Position numbers and translations under genes: made by a program
Shown: piece after piece, positions 44,191 through 54,010 of the stretch
Numbering within the stretch: the stretch's first letter is position 1
How the letters are laid out: each line of letters opens with the position of its first letter
Source of the DNA: Ferruginibacter paludis
Lineage (GTDB): Bacteria; Bacteroidota; Bacteroidia; Chitinophagales; Chitinophagaceae
Reading direction: 5' to 3'
Length of the DNA stretch: 64,000 bases
Assembly (NCBI RefSeq): GCF_030409685.1
Contig: NZ_JAUFQJ010000006.1
Location: 434,001 to 498,000 of the forward strand
Notes under the pieces: model-generated
Database searches by the model: none
What the model was told of the DNA's origin: nothing
The model's input: the letters and a program-made list of their open reading frames with translations, nothing else

Positions 44191-46092
44191 ATGAAAAGCA
44201 TTCTTTTCTTCATTTGCATATTAATTACTACTAACCTTGCCGCTCAAATAATTGAGTTAAATCCGATCACCGTTACGGCTGCCAGAACTCCTCAAAAAGC
44301 AAGTGAAACCGGGCGCTCCATTACAGTAATGGAGGGTAAATTATTTAACCAGTTAAGTGTACACTCCATTGATGAGTTATTAAAATACATTCCAGGTGTT
44401 GAAGTACAGTCGCGGGGGCCGATGGGCGCCCAGAGCGATATCGTATTAAGAGGTGGCACTTTTCAACAGGTATTGGTATTATTGGATGGTATTAAGGTAA
44501 ACGACCCAATCACCGGGCACTTTTCATCTTATGTTCCCATTGCGCCGTATGAGATTGAACGCATAGAAGTATTACGCGGCCCCGCTGCCGCAGTTTATGG
44601 CGCCGAGGCTGTTGGCGGCGTCATCAACATCATTACCAAAACATTCAACAAGTTGGTGAAAGAAAAAAGTAACCACGAAAACATTGGGGTTTCGCTGGGG
44701 CAATATGGTTTGGTAAATGGAACAGCGGGATGGCATGGCACCGGGCAAAAATTAAATGGTTCAATAGGTGTACTAAGTAACAATACATCGGGCCAGCTTT
44801 TAAGAGGCAGTAACCGGGGCTATATTCATAACCATACTTTTAGCGGTTCAGTGGCCATGGCATTAAAAAACGACTGGCAGCTGGCCTTACGCAGCAGTTA
44901 CGATACCAGGGATTTTGCAGCACAAAATTTCTATACCACTTTTAAAAGTGATACCGCCACAGAAAGGGTAAACACCTGGTGGAACCAGGCCCAGCTAAAG
45001 CAACAGTCAAAAAAACACAGTCAGCAACTGGATGTATTGTATAAAAACACCAGCGACCATTATGTTTATAACGCCGCTTCAGCCGCCAATGACAACCGCT
45101 CTCATTTACTGTTGTTACAATATGTGTATGCACAAAAATTAAGTGAACATTTTAATCTAAACTCTGGTATGCAGCTCGATAAAAGGTTCATCATTTCCAA
45201 CGATCGCGGCAATCATGCAACCGCTCATGGCGCTTTGTTTGCAACAGGTGTGTACTCAAAAAATCGGGTCAAAATTTCACCCGGCTTAAGGTTAGACAAA
45301 GATGGAAATTATGGAACGGCGCTTTTGCCGCAGTTAAGCGCTTCCTGGCAGTTATCAAATATAACATTGCGTGCCAACACTGGCAAAAGTATCCGTGGCG
45401 GCGACTTTACGGAGCGGTACAACAATTACAACAAAAGTTTGGTAAGTGGAGGCAGCATTGGCAATCCGGATCTTACCACAGAAAATGCCTGGAGCTACGA
45501 AGCAGGCGCAGACCTTATTTTAAACAATCGTTTTAAAGCAAGCGCCACCGGCTTTTACAGAAATCAGCACAATGTGATTGACTTTGTAACCACCCCTTAC
45601 AGCGACATGCCAAGAAAAGAAAATCTTTCGCCAACCGGTACCTATGCATTGGCAAAAAATATCAAAAAAGTAAAAACATCCGGTGTGGAAATTGAGCTGA
45701 CCTACGAACAAGCATTTAGCCGGCAGCAGCACTTGTATATCAATGCGGGCATTACTTTCCTGCATTCGGTCAGTACAGACCCCGTGCCATCTTTTTATAT
45801 TATATCCCACGCGAAAACACTCATGCAGTCAACTGTTTTATACCAGTATAAAAAAGCCAGTCTATCCGCTAACATGGTGTACAAAAACAGGGGCGCTCTT
45901 AACGCTCCGGCCATCAACGCGGCTATTTTAAGCAACTATTTTTTACTTAACTCAAAACTCGGTTATACGCTGTACCGGAAATTACAGTTATTCATTGCTT
46001 CCAACAATATTACCAACATCAAATACAGCGATTTGCTGGGAAGCATTATGCCACGCAGATGGACAAGCGCCGGCGTAAACATCGATCTTTAA
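44191..46092 (+). CDS. TonB-dependent outer-membrane receptor (BtuB-like)
   Basis: A 633-residue outer-membrane receptor. The signal peptide covers 1-18 (ending LAAQ). ELNPITVTAAR soon after is a likely TonB box region. The plug domain (about 30-150) contains VEVQSRGPMGAQSDIVLRGG in part, LVLLDGIKVNDP, IERIEVLRGPAAAVYGAEAVGGVINIITK in part. The barrel follows with alternating aromatic strands and ends PRRWTSAGVNIDL. The plug resembles BtuB and other cobalamin or small-substrate receptors more than SusC, and no SusD partner is adjacent. No cobalamin riboswitch was found in the 125 bases upstream, so the B12 assignment is only suggestive. Confidence 0.85.
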   Translation: MKSILFFICILITTNLAAQIIELNPITVTAARTPQKASETGRSITVMEGKLFNQLSVHSIDELLKYIPGVEVQSRGPMGAQSDIVLRGGTFQQVLVLLDGIKVNDPITGHFSSYVPIAPYEIERIEVLRGPAAAVYGAEAVGGVINIITKTFNKLVKEKSNHENIGVSLGQYGLVNGTAGWHGTGQKLNGSIGVLSNNTSGQLLRGSNRGYIHNHTFSGSVAMALKNDWQLALRSSYDTRDFAAQNFYTTFKSDTATERVNTWWNQAQLKQQSKKHSQQLDVLYKNTSDHYVYNAASAANDNRSHLLLLQYVYAQKLSEHFNLNSGMQLDKRFIISNDRGNHATAHGALFATGVYSKNRVKISPGLRLDKDGNYGTALLPQLSASWQLSNITLRANTGKSIRGGDFTERYNNYNKSLVSGGSIGNPDLTTENAWSYEAGADLILNNRFKASATGFYRNQHNVIDFVTTPYSDMPRKENLSPTGTYALAKNIKKVKTSGVEIELTYEQAFSRQQHLYINAGITFLHSVSTDPVPSFYIISHAKTLMQSTVLYQYKKASLSANMVYKNRGALNAPAINAAILSNYFLLNSKLGYTLYRKLQLFIASNNITNIKYSDLLGSIMPRRWTSAGVNIDL

Positions 46093-46097
46093 AAAAT

Positions 46098-46190
46098 ATT
46101 ATTGGGCCGGGCCAGGAAGCTTTGTGGTGCCGCATTGGCGTCGCACTCTTTTACAGTAAATTTTTATTGAGCTTTACCGAAGCTTGTAAA
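46098..46190. repeat. Copy B of a dispersed intergenic repeat
   Basis: It starts six bases after the receptor stop codon. Its first 30 bases resemble copy A at 18240-18269 (26 of 29 aligned positions, one gap). GAAGCTT recurs near the right end, and a CTTGTACTTT-type block of copy A appears here in inverted orientation (GTAAAGTACAAG near 46187-46198), so the element may be internally palindromic. Confidence 0.5.
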
Positions 46191-46231
46191 GTACAAGTAA
46201 CAGCATCTGCAAATCAACAACTTTACAATCG

Positions 46232-46239
46232 TAACTTTG
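46232..46239 (+). promoter_or_regulatory. -7 promoter box (TAACTTTG) upstream of the ALDH gene
   Basis: A perfect TAnnTTTG match 13 bases before the aldehyde dehydrogenase start codon. No convincing TTG partner sits at the expected spacing, so only the -7 part is supported. Confidence 0.5.
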
Positions 46240-46252
46240 TAAAAAACAGTTT

Positions 46253-47776
46253 ATGCAATTCCTTTCTCAATTACAAGTACAGCAAAAAAATAAAGGCGTA
46301 TCAACCGGAACAAAATGGCTTTCATCAAAAGGCGCGGCCATAGATTCCTATTCTCCCGTGGATGGCCAATTAATTGCCTCCGTAAAAAGTGCAGATAAAG
46401 AAAGTTATGAAGCCGTTGTACAACAGGCACAAACTGCTTTCGCAGAGTGGAGAACCTGGCCGGCGCCCAAACGCGGCGACATAGTCCGCCAGATTGGTGA
46501 AGAATTAAGGTTACAAAAACATGCGCTTGGCCAATTGGTAAGTTACGAAATGGGCAAGAGTTTACAGGAAGGTTTAGGCGAAGTACAGGAAATGATTGAC
46601 ATCTGTGATTTTGCCGTTGGCTTAAGCCGCCAGCTGCATGGATTAACCATGCACAGCGAAAGACCAGGCCACAGAATGTATGAACAATATCATCCGTTAG
46701 GCATCGTCGGCATCATCTCCGCTTTCAATTTCCCGGTTGCAGTCTGGAGCTGGAATACCACGCTGGCATGGGTTTGCGGAGATGTTTGCATCTGGAAGCC
46801 AAGCGAAAAAACACCGCTGTGTGCTATTGCCTGTCAGAATATTACCGCGAAAGTATTTAAGAAAAATAATGTACCCGAAGGTGTAAATAATTTAATTGTT
46901 GGCGACAGAATCGTGGGCGAATGGATGAGCAACGACACCCGCATTGCATTGGTTTCCGCCACCGGAAGCACAAGAATGGGCAAAGCGGTTTCGGCCGCCG
47001 TGGCAGGAAGACTCGGCCGGAGTTTACTGGAACTGGGTGGTAACAACGCCATTATTATTTCAAAAGATGCGGACCTTGATATGGCCTTGATTGGCGCTGC
47101 GTTCGGCGCAGTAGGTACTGCGGGACAACGTTGTACTTCCACCCGCAGGCTCATCATTCACGAAAAAGTGTACAATAAATTTAAAGATAAATTGGTGCAT
47201 GCTTACGGGCAGTTAAAGATCGGCGATCCTTTGAATGAAAAAAATCATGTAGGTCCGTTGATTGATACCATGGCCGTTGAAATGTATAAAGATGCCATTG
47301 AAAAATGCAAGGCCGAAGGTGGTAATTTTGTTGTAGAAGGCGGCGTATTAAAAGGCAAGGGCTATGAAAGTGGGTGTTATGTAAAGCCTTGTATCGCCGA
47401 AGCAAAAAACAGTTACGCCATCGTACAGCATGAAACCTTTGCTCCTATTTTATACCTCATGAAATACAAAACACTGGAAGAAGCCATCGCCATGCAGAAT
47501 GGTGTACCACAAGGGCTATCATCCGCCATTATGACCAACAACCTAAGGGAAGCAGAACAATACCTTTCTGCAGCGGGCAGCGATTGCGGTATTGCCAACG
47601 TAAACATCGGCACTTCAGGTGCTGAAATCGGCGGTGCTTTTGGCGGCGAAAAAGAAACCGGCGGTGGAAGGGAAAGCGGCAGCGATGCCTGGAAAGTGTA
47701 CATGCGCAGGCAAACCAATACCATCAACTACACAGATAAATTACCGCTGGCACAGGGTATTAAGTTTGATTTATAA
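46253..47776 (+). CDS. Aldehyde dehydrogenase, ALDH7 type (aminoadipate-semialdehyde/piperideine-6-carboxylate dehydrogenase)
   Basis: A 507-residue NAD-dependent aldehyde dehydrogenase. FNFPVAVWSWN near 158-168, the VSATGSTRMGKAV loop (about 239-251), the general-base Glu260 in LELGGNN, and the nucleophile Cys294 in GTAGQRCTSTRRL are all present. The RCTSTRRL motif and overall sequence fit the ALDH7/antiquitin (AmaB) subfamily, which oxidises 2-aminoadipate 6-semialdehyde in lysine degradation; other semialdehyde substrates are possible. A -7 box is directly upstream and a probable ornithine transaminase follows about 365 bases downstream. Confidence 0.88.
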   Translation: MQFLSQLQVQQKNKGVSTGTKWLSSKGAAIDSYSPVDGQLIASVKSADKESYEAVVQQAQTAFAEWRTWPAPKRGDIVRQIGEELRLQKHALGQLVSYEMGKSLQEGLGEVQEMIDICDFAVGLSRQLHGLTMHSERPGHRMYEQYHPLGIVGIISAFNFPVAVWSWNTTLAWVCGDVCIWKPSEKTPLCAIACQNITAKVFKKNNVPEGVNNLIVGDRIVGEWMSNDTRIALVSATGSTRMGKAVSAAVAGRLGRSLLELGGNNAIIISKDADLDMALIGAAFGAVGTAGQRCTSTRRLIIHEKVYNKFKDKLVHAYGQLKIGDPLNEKNHVGPLIDTMAVEMYKDAIEKCKAEGGNFVVEGGVLKGKGYESGCYVKPCIAEAKNSYAIVQHETFAPILYLMKYKTLEEAIAMQNGVPQGLSSAIMTNNLREAEQYLSAAGSDCGIANVNIGTSGAEIGGAFGGEKETGGGRESGSDAWKVYMRRQTNTINYTDKLPLAQGIKFDL

Positions 47777-48141
47777 AATACCGGATGGAACGCTGATGGC
47801 GCAGATCAAACAGATCTAACGGATAATTAAAGAAAGGCTTTTTTGTCAGTGTCAATCCGTAAAATCAGTCTCATCAGCATTCCATCAAAAAATCAGTGCA
47901 AATCCGCAAAATCAGCGCAATCAGCGTTCTATCCATTTTTCAAATAATTTTTATATCTTGCACAAAAATTATTACCATCAAATCTTCGCAAAACATATCC
48001 TATTTTCTCAGCAATAATCTTGATTTGCTGAATCACTAAGTTCACACTTCGCTCACTCTCCCATTGACGGAGAGGAGGTTTTCTATTTCCGCCCACTTTA
48101 TTGAATTTAATAGCTTTTATTAATTAGTCAACTTTATCATC
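47777..48141. other. Intergenic region between ALDH and rocD
   Basis: 365 bases holding the three-copy repeat described separately. A small hairpin at about 48056-48075 (TCTCC and GGAGA arms) is followed by AGGTTTTC. No gene or firm promoter was seen; a near-match TATCTTG occurs near 47953. Confidence 0.4.
47783..47934. repeat. Three copies of a short intergenic repeat, one inverted
   Basis: Three related units lie between the ALDH gene and rocD: 47855-47885 and 47902-47934 in one orientation and 47783-47824 in the other. Shared features are ATCCG at one end, an AAATCAG-like middle, and CATCAGCRTTCYATC or close at the other end. The outer inverted pair (47783-47804 against 47913-47934) can pair over about 20 bases. 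The region resembles the degenerate repeats scattered in gaps of related genomes (recollection, unverified). Confidence 0.6.
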
Positions 48142-49377
48142 ATGCAATCAACTATCAACTTATCCGCCAATACGCAACATTATATTGACCTGGAAGAAAA
48201 ATACGGTGCACACAATTATCATCCCTTACCGGTTGTATTAAATCGGGGTGAAGGTGTTTTTGTGTGGGATGTGGGTGGTAGACGTTACTATGATTTTTTA
48301 AGTGGCTACTCAGCTGTTAACCAGGGGCATTGTCATCCAAAAATAATTGCTGCCCTCACAAAGCAGGCCAGCCAGCTAACCCTTACCAGCAGGGCCTTTC
48401 ACAACAGTTTGCTGGGCGAGTATGAACAGATTATAACGACCTATTTTGGATATGATAAAGTACTGCCGATGAACACCGGCGTGGAGGCGGTTGAAACGGC
48501 ATTGAAACTTGCCCGCAAATGGGCCTATGAAGTAAAAAAAGTAGCCGCTGAACAGGCGGTGATTGTAACCTGCGAAAGCAATTTTCATGGCCGCACAACG
48601 GGCGTAATCACGTTCAGCACTGACCCTTCTGCTAAAAATAATTTCGGGCCATTTACCGGCGGATACACAACTGTAGACTACAATAATTTGACGGCGTTGG
48701 AAAAATCTTTCCAGGATAAAAATGTGGCTGCTTTTCTATTTGAACCTATCCAGGGCGAAGCGGGCGTAATGGTTCCGGATGACGGATATTTAACCGGCGT
48801 TAGAAATTTATGCACCGAGTACAATGTACTGATGATTGCGGATGAAATACAAACCGGGCTTGCCCGTACAGGAAAGATGCTGGCCTGCGATCATGAAAAT
48901 GTGCGCCCTGATATTTTAATTCTCGGCAAGGCGCTCAGTGGTGGCGTATTGCCGGTAAGTGCAGTACTTGCAGACGACGAAATCATGCTGACTATCAAGC
49001 CCGGCGAACATGGCAGCACCTATGGTGGCAACCCGCTGGCATGCGCTGTGGCCATTGCAGCGCTGGCAGTTTTGAAAGATGAAAACATGTGCGAGAACGC
49101 TGAAGTGATGGGCGAATTATTGCGCAGCGAAATAAGAAAACTAAACTCGCCATTTATTTCACTGGTCCGAGGAAAAGGATTATTAAACGCCATTGTAATA
49201 AAACACAGCAACCCGGAAGCCGCATGGGACTTATGTTTAACATTGAAAGAAAATGGCCTGCTGGCCAAACCAACGCATGGCGACAAGATACGTTTTGCGC
49301 CACCGTTGCTGATAACAAAAGAGCAGGTGATGGATTGCGTGAATATTATTGACAGAAGTCTTCAGACGCTGGCATAA
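48142..49377 (+). CDS. rocD: Ornithine-oxo-acid transaminase
   Basis: A PLP enzyme that moves the delta-amino group of ornithine to 2-oxoglutarate, giving glutamate-5-semialdehyde. The length of 411 residues and start at [17 protein letters not shown] match the family. [18 protein letters not shown] (about 112-129) binds PLP phosphate, the [11 protein letters not shown] block (about 234-244) includes the pyridine-N Asp, and the Schiff-base lysine is Lys263 in ILGKALSGG. It probably links arginine/ornithine use to proline or glutamate. It is separated from the ALDH gene by a repeat-filled gap, and a long hairpin lies just downstream. Confidence 0.95.
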   Translation: MQSTINLSANTQHYIDLEEKYGAHNYHPLPVVLNRGEGVFVWDVGGRRYYDFLSGYSAVNQGHCHPKIIAALTKQASQLTLTSRAFHNSLLGEYEQIITTYFGYDKVLPMNTGVEAVETALKLARKWAYEVKKVAAEQAVIVTCESNFHGRTTGVITFSTDPSAKNNFGPFTGGYTTVDYNNLTALEKSFQDKNVAAFLFEPIQGEAGVMVPDDGYLTGVRNLCTEYNVLMIADEIQTGLARTGKMLACDHENVRPDILILGKALSGGVLPVSAVLADDEIMLTIKPGEHGSTYGGNPLACAVAIAALAVLKDENMCENAEVMGELLRSEIRKLNSPFISLVRGKGLLNAIVIKHSNPEAAWDLCLTLKENGLLAKPTHGDKIRFAPPLLITKEQVMDCVNIIDRSLQTLA

Positions 49378-49807
49378 TGAAATGTTGTGATTATGGATTT
49401 GGATTTTCTTATAACAGGATAGCCCGGGCACTACCGCTGCTCGAGCTATCCTGTTTAGATATGTAAAATTAATTGACCTAGTATTTTTGTTGCCTGTTGT
49501 AAGTTAGCTAGCTTCCGTAGTTAAACTTTAAAATATTCAGTGAATACCGGACTTAAAGACCGAATTACATTTATTCACAATTATAAATCACATCTAACCA
49601 TTCCAAAACAAAAAATATTTTTATATTTCTTTGTTTATAGTCGTTTTTCCAACTTACATTTGGTTTCCGGTAAATATGTAGCCGGTTTTCCTGCCGCTAT
49701 CCCACTTAAAACCTACCCTTATTGTTTTCAATCTCTTCCTGATTTTCCACCTAACGAAAGGCACATTTATGCCCCCTCTTTAAACTTTTTTAATCATACA
49801 ATTGAAC
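49378..49807. other. Intergenic region between rocD and the delta-60 repeat gene
   Basis: About 430 bases. It begins with the hairpin at 49414-49455 described separately. The rest is AT-rich; a frame from 49540 overlaps the following gene in a different frame and is not supported as coding. No -7 box was found close to the next start codon. Confidence 0.35.
49414..49455 (+). terminator. Long stem-loop downstream of rocD
   Basis: Arms AACAGGATAGC (49414-49424) and GCTATCCTGTT (49445-49455) are perfectly complementary. The inner bases extend the stem almost to the loop. The T run is short, so it is a terminator or an RNA-stabilising hairpin. Confidence 0.65.
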
Positions 49808-52800
49808 ATGAAAATGAAAAAAATTTTACTCTGTTGCATGTGCTTCAACACAATGTTAGCAAGTTATGCACAAATGACCCTTACGGTTGATTCAACCTTT
49901 GGAACGAAAGGGATTTCGAACGTAGACATGGGTTCAATTTACACCGGATATAGTGCGAACGTATGGCAAATCATTCAAAACAATGATGGTAGCGGTTCTA
50001 ATTTTTTACTTTTAAATTCAACTATGATAACAAAAAGAAATGCAGATGGCAGCGTCGATGCCTCGTACGGCTTAAATGGTTACTCTGACCAAATTCAGGT
50101 GACGTCACCTTATGGAGTTTTGCAACCTGATGGAAAAATGGTTTTATTAGGAAAAACTCCGGATGCAGATTTAATAACACTTGTCAGATTAACTAAAAAT
50201 GGATTATTGGATAAAACTTTTGGGAAAGATGGGATTATAAATACAAATTTAACCCGGGTGCCGCTATTTGCCCAATCTTACGGAACCTCGGTAAATAAAG
50301 CGCTTGCAATACAAAACGATGGGAAAATAGTAGTAGGTGGAGGAGTCGACAATCCTTTGGCCCAAATCAATGATCCGATTGCAAACGCTGCAGATTTTGC
50401 TATCATGAGATATACCGCTGATGGCATTCCAGATAGTAGCTTTAACAAAACTGGTGTAGTAACATCCGGTTTCCCGTTAATTTACATAAAGCCTCAGAAA
50501 GGCGGCGACATTATTTTTCATATTCAAAATGCTACTGTCACTGGTTTGGTAATTTTATCAAATGGTAAAATTGTTGCAACGGGTAATGCCAAAGTTGATC
50601 TTACTGCATGCACTCTCGCGATAGCTTGTATTAATCGGGATGGCAACATTGACTCAACTTTTGGAAATAACGGCCAGCAAATTATAGCAAGCCCTGGCCA
50701 GGCACTCTTTAATCCGGTTGTCGCCAGCCAAAAAGATGACAAGATAATAGTTGCGGGCGGAACTAATTATGGCAATTATTCCTTGTTTCGATTTAATAGC
50801 AATGGCGTGCTGGATTCAAGCTTTAGTGGAACTGGCACACGACCTTTCAATAATGTGTCAAAACCTCCGGTATTCATTGATGTACAAAAATCCGGAAAAA
50901 TTATTTTGGGCAGCTATCTATCCAATGGATCAAATGCTAATGTCGCCATTACAAGACTAAATGGGGATGGTTCGAATGATAACGCTTTTGGAAATAGCGG
51001 ACTATTAACGACTGATATTTCCACTATAATCCCTTCTTATTTGTCATCTTCAATTTATTTAGATTGCCTTGCACTTGACGATAATGACAACATATTAATC
51101 GGGGCCTCAACAATAGATTCAACAGATCACACAAATACTTTACTTGCCAAATACGATAGCAACGGCAATGTAGTTGCAGGCTTTGGTGTGAATGGCAAGT
51201 ATACAATTAATTATAACCAGGGAAATACCAATTTTACTGCAGCCGCTGTTCAAAATAACGGCAAATTAATTACTGCTGGTAAAACCTGGAATGGTAATTA
51301 TTATGATATTGCTGTGGTACGTTATAATACAAACGGCAGCCTTGACCAAACATTTGGCTCTAATGGTAAAGTAATTACCAATGTGGGAATTGTGTCAGAC
51401 GTTAAAGGCGTCGCTATTACCCCGGGGGGTAAAATAATCGTTGGTGCCACTGCGGATAACCATTTTGCAATAAACCGGTACAATGCAGACGGTAGTCTGG
51501 ATAATAATTTTAGTAGTAACGGTAAACAAATCGTTGCTATGCATAACCAGGACTTTTTGAGAGGCGTTTCAGTACAGCCCGATGGAAAAATTTTAGCTTA
51601 CGGGCAAAGTATTGATTCTGCATTGGATATTTATGGCTATGCTTACCCAAATTATGCATCTTCAATAGTGCGGTTAAATGTAAATGGGGAATTAGATAAT
51701 ACTTTTAATAACACAGGCTTAGTATTAATACCTTCACCAGCAGTAGGAGAACCTCAGGAAGTAACAAGTGCAGTAGTTCAAACTGATGGAAAAATTGTGG
51801 TCAGTGGTTCTGCCTGGAATGTAAACTACCCATCTGGTTTACAACTTATACGTCTCAATGTAAATGGTAATCTTGATACCAGTTTTGGGAATGGAGGGAT
51901 CCAAACCAGCTATTTTATGCCGGCTACTCATTATTTCGGCGGACAATTAGCTTTACAAGGTGATGGAAAACTATTGGCTACAGGTTATAGTCAGGGTGTG
52001 TATGAAAACTATACGCAAATCATTACAGCAAGATATAATGTTAATGGTAGCCCTGATACTTCTTTCGGAAATAATGGGTATCACACAACTCAATTTACAG
52101 TCGATAACATAATTTATCATCCTTACTTTTTGTCTCTCAGCAATGAGGGAAAAATTCTTTCAGGCGGTGCTTCTGGCAATCTTATGATTGTTTCACTTTT
52201 AAATACTGATGGTAGTCTGGATTCGACATTTAAACAAAATGAAGTGCCTTTTTCTTTTATAAATTTGTCTAACAGTGTGCCGGAATCGCAGTTATTTTCA
52301 AATGGTAAACTATATGTCTCCGGGTACTCACAAATACCTGGTTCGCTGGGTATGGCTTCCCGATTTAATTTAAATATCCTGGGCATTGGGGCCGGACCTT
52401 TACCTGTACAGCTCACTGTGTTTAAAGCAATGGCCCAGGCGAACAAAACTGCGTTATTGCAATGGCAAACTGTAAACGAGGAAAACCTTTCCGGATTTGC
52501 CGTAGAAAGAAGCATGGATGGCGGTACCTTCTCCCCCATTGGTTTTGTACCCGCAAAAGGAAACAGCAATGTTAAACTCAACTATTCAACCATTGATCAA
52601 ACTCCATTTACCGGCGTTAATTATTACCGGTTAAAGCTGATAGACATTGATGGCAAATTTTCTTACAGTAATGTTGCTACCGTCCGTATTACCGGAGATG
52701 GTTTTAGTTTAAGAACATCGCCCAACCCTGCAAAAAATATATTATTTGTACAGACAAGCGGAAGCAATGAAGCAGCCACAATCATCATCACTGATTTAAA

Positions 52801-52945
52801 TGGTAAAATCATTCAGGAGAAAAAAATATCCTTGAACGGAACCACCAATATTCAGTTGAACATTAGTGGGTTCGCTGCGGGAATTTACAATCTGCAATTA
52901 CTAAAAAAATCAGGCGCTGAAACAAAGAGATTTATAAAGGAGTAA
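49808..52945 (+). CDS. Giant exported delta-60-repeat protein with T9SS type A sorting domain
   Basis: A 1045-residue surface or secreted protein from the ATG at 49808 (a TTG six bases upstream is less likely). The signal peptide ends near residue 22 (ASYAQ). Repeated blades of about 50-70 residues contain VQPDGKI-, VLQPDGKM- or AIQNDGKI-type strands followed by YNADGSLDNNF or close variants and FGNNG turns, the delta-60/DUF5122 beta-propeller repeat. At least a dozen units are visible. After about 865 a fibronectin-like stretch (TALLQWQTVNEENLSGFAVE) precedes the final type A sorting domain with NPAKNILFVQ, ITDLNGKIIQ and ending ETKRFIKE. It is presumably exported and attached by the type IX system. 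Function unknown. Confidence 0.9.
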   Translation: MKMKKILLCCMCFNTMLASYAQMTLTVDSTFGTKGISNVDMGSIYTGYSANVWQIIQNNDGSGSNFLLLNSTMITKRNADGSVDASYGLNGYSDQIQVTSPYGVLQPDGKMVLLGKTPDADLITLVRLTKNGLLDKTFGKDGIINTNLTRVPLFAQSYGTSVNKALAIQNDGKIVVGGGVDNPLAQINDPIANAADFAIMRYTADGIPDSSFNKTGVVTSGFPLIYIKPQKGGDIIFHIQNATVTGLVILSNGKIVATGNAKVDLTACTLAIACINRDGNIDSTFGNNGQQIIASPGQALFNPVVASQKDDKIIVAGGTNYGNYSLFRFNSNGVLDSSFSGTGTRPFNNVSKPPVFIDVQKSGKIILGSYLSNGSNANVAITRLNGDGSNDNAFGNSGLLTTDISTIIPSYLSSSIYLDCLALDDNDNILIGASTIDSTDHTNTLLAKYDSNGNVVAGFGVNGKYTINYNQGNTNFTAAAVQNNGKLITAGKTWNGNYYDIAVVRYNTNGSLDQTFGSNGKVITNVGIVSDVKGVAITPGGKIIVGATADNHFAINRYNADGSLDNNFSSNGKQIVAMHNQDFLRGVSVQPDGKILAYGQSIDSALDIYGYAYPNYASSIVRLNVNGELDNTFNNTGLVLIPSPAVGEPQEVTSAVVQTDGKIVVSGSAWNVNYPSGLQLIRLNVNGNLDTSFGNGGIQTSYFMPATHYFGGQLALQGDGKLLATGYSQGVYENYTQIITARYNVNGSPDTSFGNNGYHTTQFTVDNIIYHPYFLSLSNEGKILSGGASGNLMIVSLLNTDGSLDSTFKQNEVPFSFINLSNSVPESQLFSNGKLYVSGYSQIPGSLGMASRFNLNILGIGAGPLPVQLTVFKAMAQANKTALLQWQTVNEENLSGFAVERSMDGGTFSPIGFVPAKGNSNVKLNYSTIDQTPFTGVNYYRLKLIDIDGKFSYSNVATVRITGDGFSLRTSPNPAKNILFVQTSGSNEAATIIITDLNGKIIQEKKISLNGTTNIQLNISGFAAGIYNLQLLKKSGAETKRFIKE

Positions 52946-52978
52946 ATAACTTTTATTTTACTTCAACTTGTAAGTATC

Positions 52979-53020
52979 GCGGCTGCCATTTTATAAAAAT
53001 AGCAGCCGCAATTTTTTTTA
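52979..53020 (+). terminator. Rho-independent terminator after the delta-60 gene
   Basis: Arms GCGGCTGC (52979-52986) and GCAGCCGC (53002-53009) pair perfectly around an AT-rich loop, followed by a run of eight T. It begins about 35 bases past the stop codon. Confidence 0.9.
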
Positions 53021-53089
53021 CGGAGGATACGTCTCTTGAAATTTGATTGCCTGCCTATTGCTGCTTATCTTTAAAAAGATAAAATAACA

Positions 53090-54010
53090 ATGATGAAGCC
53101 ATATAACAGAAAAGACTTTTTACAAACCTCCGCTATATTGATCGCGATGGGCCTTACCGGCAGCGGTTTTGATTTTAAAAAGAAAATGCCATTGCTCTCT
53201 TTTTCCACGCTCGGCTGCCCCGACTGGACCTTTCAGCAAATTGTTGATTTTGCGGTGGATAATAAATTCGACGGTCTTGAATTACGGGGCATACTGCGGG
53301 AGCTTGATCTTAATAAATGTAAAGAATTCAGCAATCCTGAAAGCATCGCAGCCACTAATAAACTGATGAAAGAAAAAGGATTGCATTTTTCAGACCTTGG
53401 CTCATCTGCAGCAATGCACCATAGTGATGCAACTGAGCGCAAGAAAAACCTGGACGATGCCAAACGTTTTATTGACCTGGCACAAAAAATAGATTGCCCC
53501 AATGTTCGCGTATTTCCCAACAATTTGCCGAAAGAAGTTGACCGCAATATTACCATTGATCTGATTACACAGGGTTTGATTGAACTGGGCGAATATGCAA
53601 AAGGAAGCAATGTAACAGTAGTGCTCGAGTCGCATGGAGAGCTTGTTTACGTGAAAGATCTGCAAAAGATAATGCAGGCTGCGGCAGGCAACAATGTTGG
53701 CCTCGTGTGGGATATTGTTAATATGTGGTCGGTGACAAAAGAGCCGCCTGCTACCGTATATGCGGCGTTAAAAAATTACATCCATCATACGCACATTAAA
53801 GATTTAAAAGTTACCGATGGCAAAGAGCACTATACTTTTTTAGGTGAAGGTGAAACACCCATTTTTGAAGCCATTGATATTTTATATAAAGATGGATACA
53901 AAGGTTACTTTAGTTTTGAATGGGAAAAATTATGGCATCCTGAAATTGAAGCACCGGAAAAAGCCATTGCACATTATTCAAAAGTGATGAGAGCGCATTT
54001 TAATGGATAG
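53090..54010 (+). CDS. Exported sugar-phosphate isomerase/epimerase-like TIM-barrel protein
   Basis: A 306-residue protein of the AP-endonuclease-2/xylose-isomerase-like TIM-barrel family. The first 25 residues (MMKPYNRKDFLQTSAILIAMG) resemble a Tat/Sec-type leader with only a weak NRKDFLQ motif instead of the twin arginines, so export is likely but the route is uncertain. The barrel shows LLSFSTLGCPDWTF (about 35-48), VVLESHGELVY (about 179-189), LVWDIVNMW (about 205-213) and HTHIKDLK (about 232-239), together providing the Glu, Asp and His metal ligands. Substrate, probably a sugar or inositol derivative, is not deducible. A PDB-like or dehydratase function in cyclitol use is possible. Confidence 0.82.
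   Translation: MMKPYNRKDFLQTSAILIAMGLTGSGFDFKKKMPLLSFSTLGCPDWTFQQIVDFAVDNKFDGLELRGILRELDLNKCKEFSNPESIAATNKLMKEKGLHFSDLGSSAAMHHSDATERKKNLDDAKRFIDLAQKIDCPNVRVFPNNLPKEVDRNITIDLITQGLIELGEYAKGSNVTVVLESHGELVYVKDLQKIMQAAAGNNVGLVWDIVNMWSVTKEPPATVYAALKNYIHHTHIKDLKVTDGKEHYTFLGEGETPIFEAIDILYKDGYKGYFSFEWEKLWHPEIEAPEKAIAHYSKVMRAHFNG

Noticed and set aside
49540-49890. 116-residue plus-strand frame overlapping the start of the delta-60 gene
   Set aside because: It runs in a different frame through the signal-peptide region of a well-supported gene and has Phe/His/Pro-rich non-coding composition.
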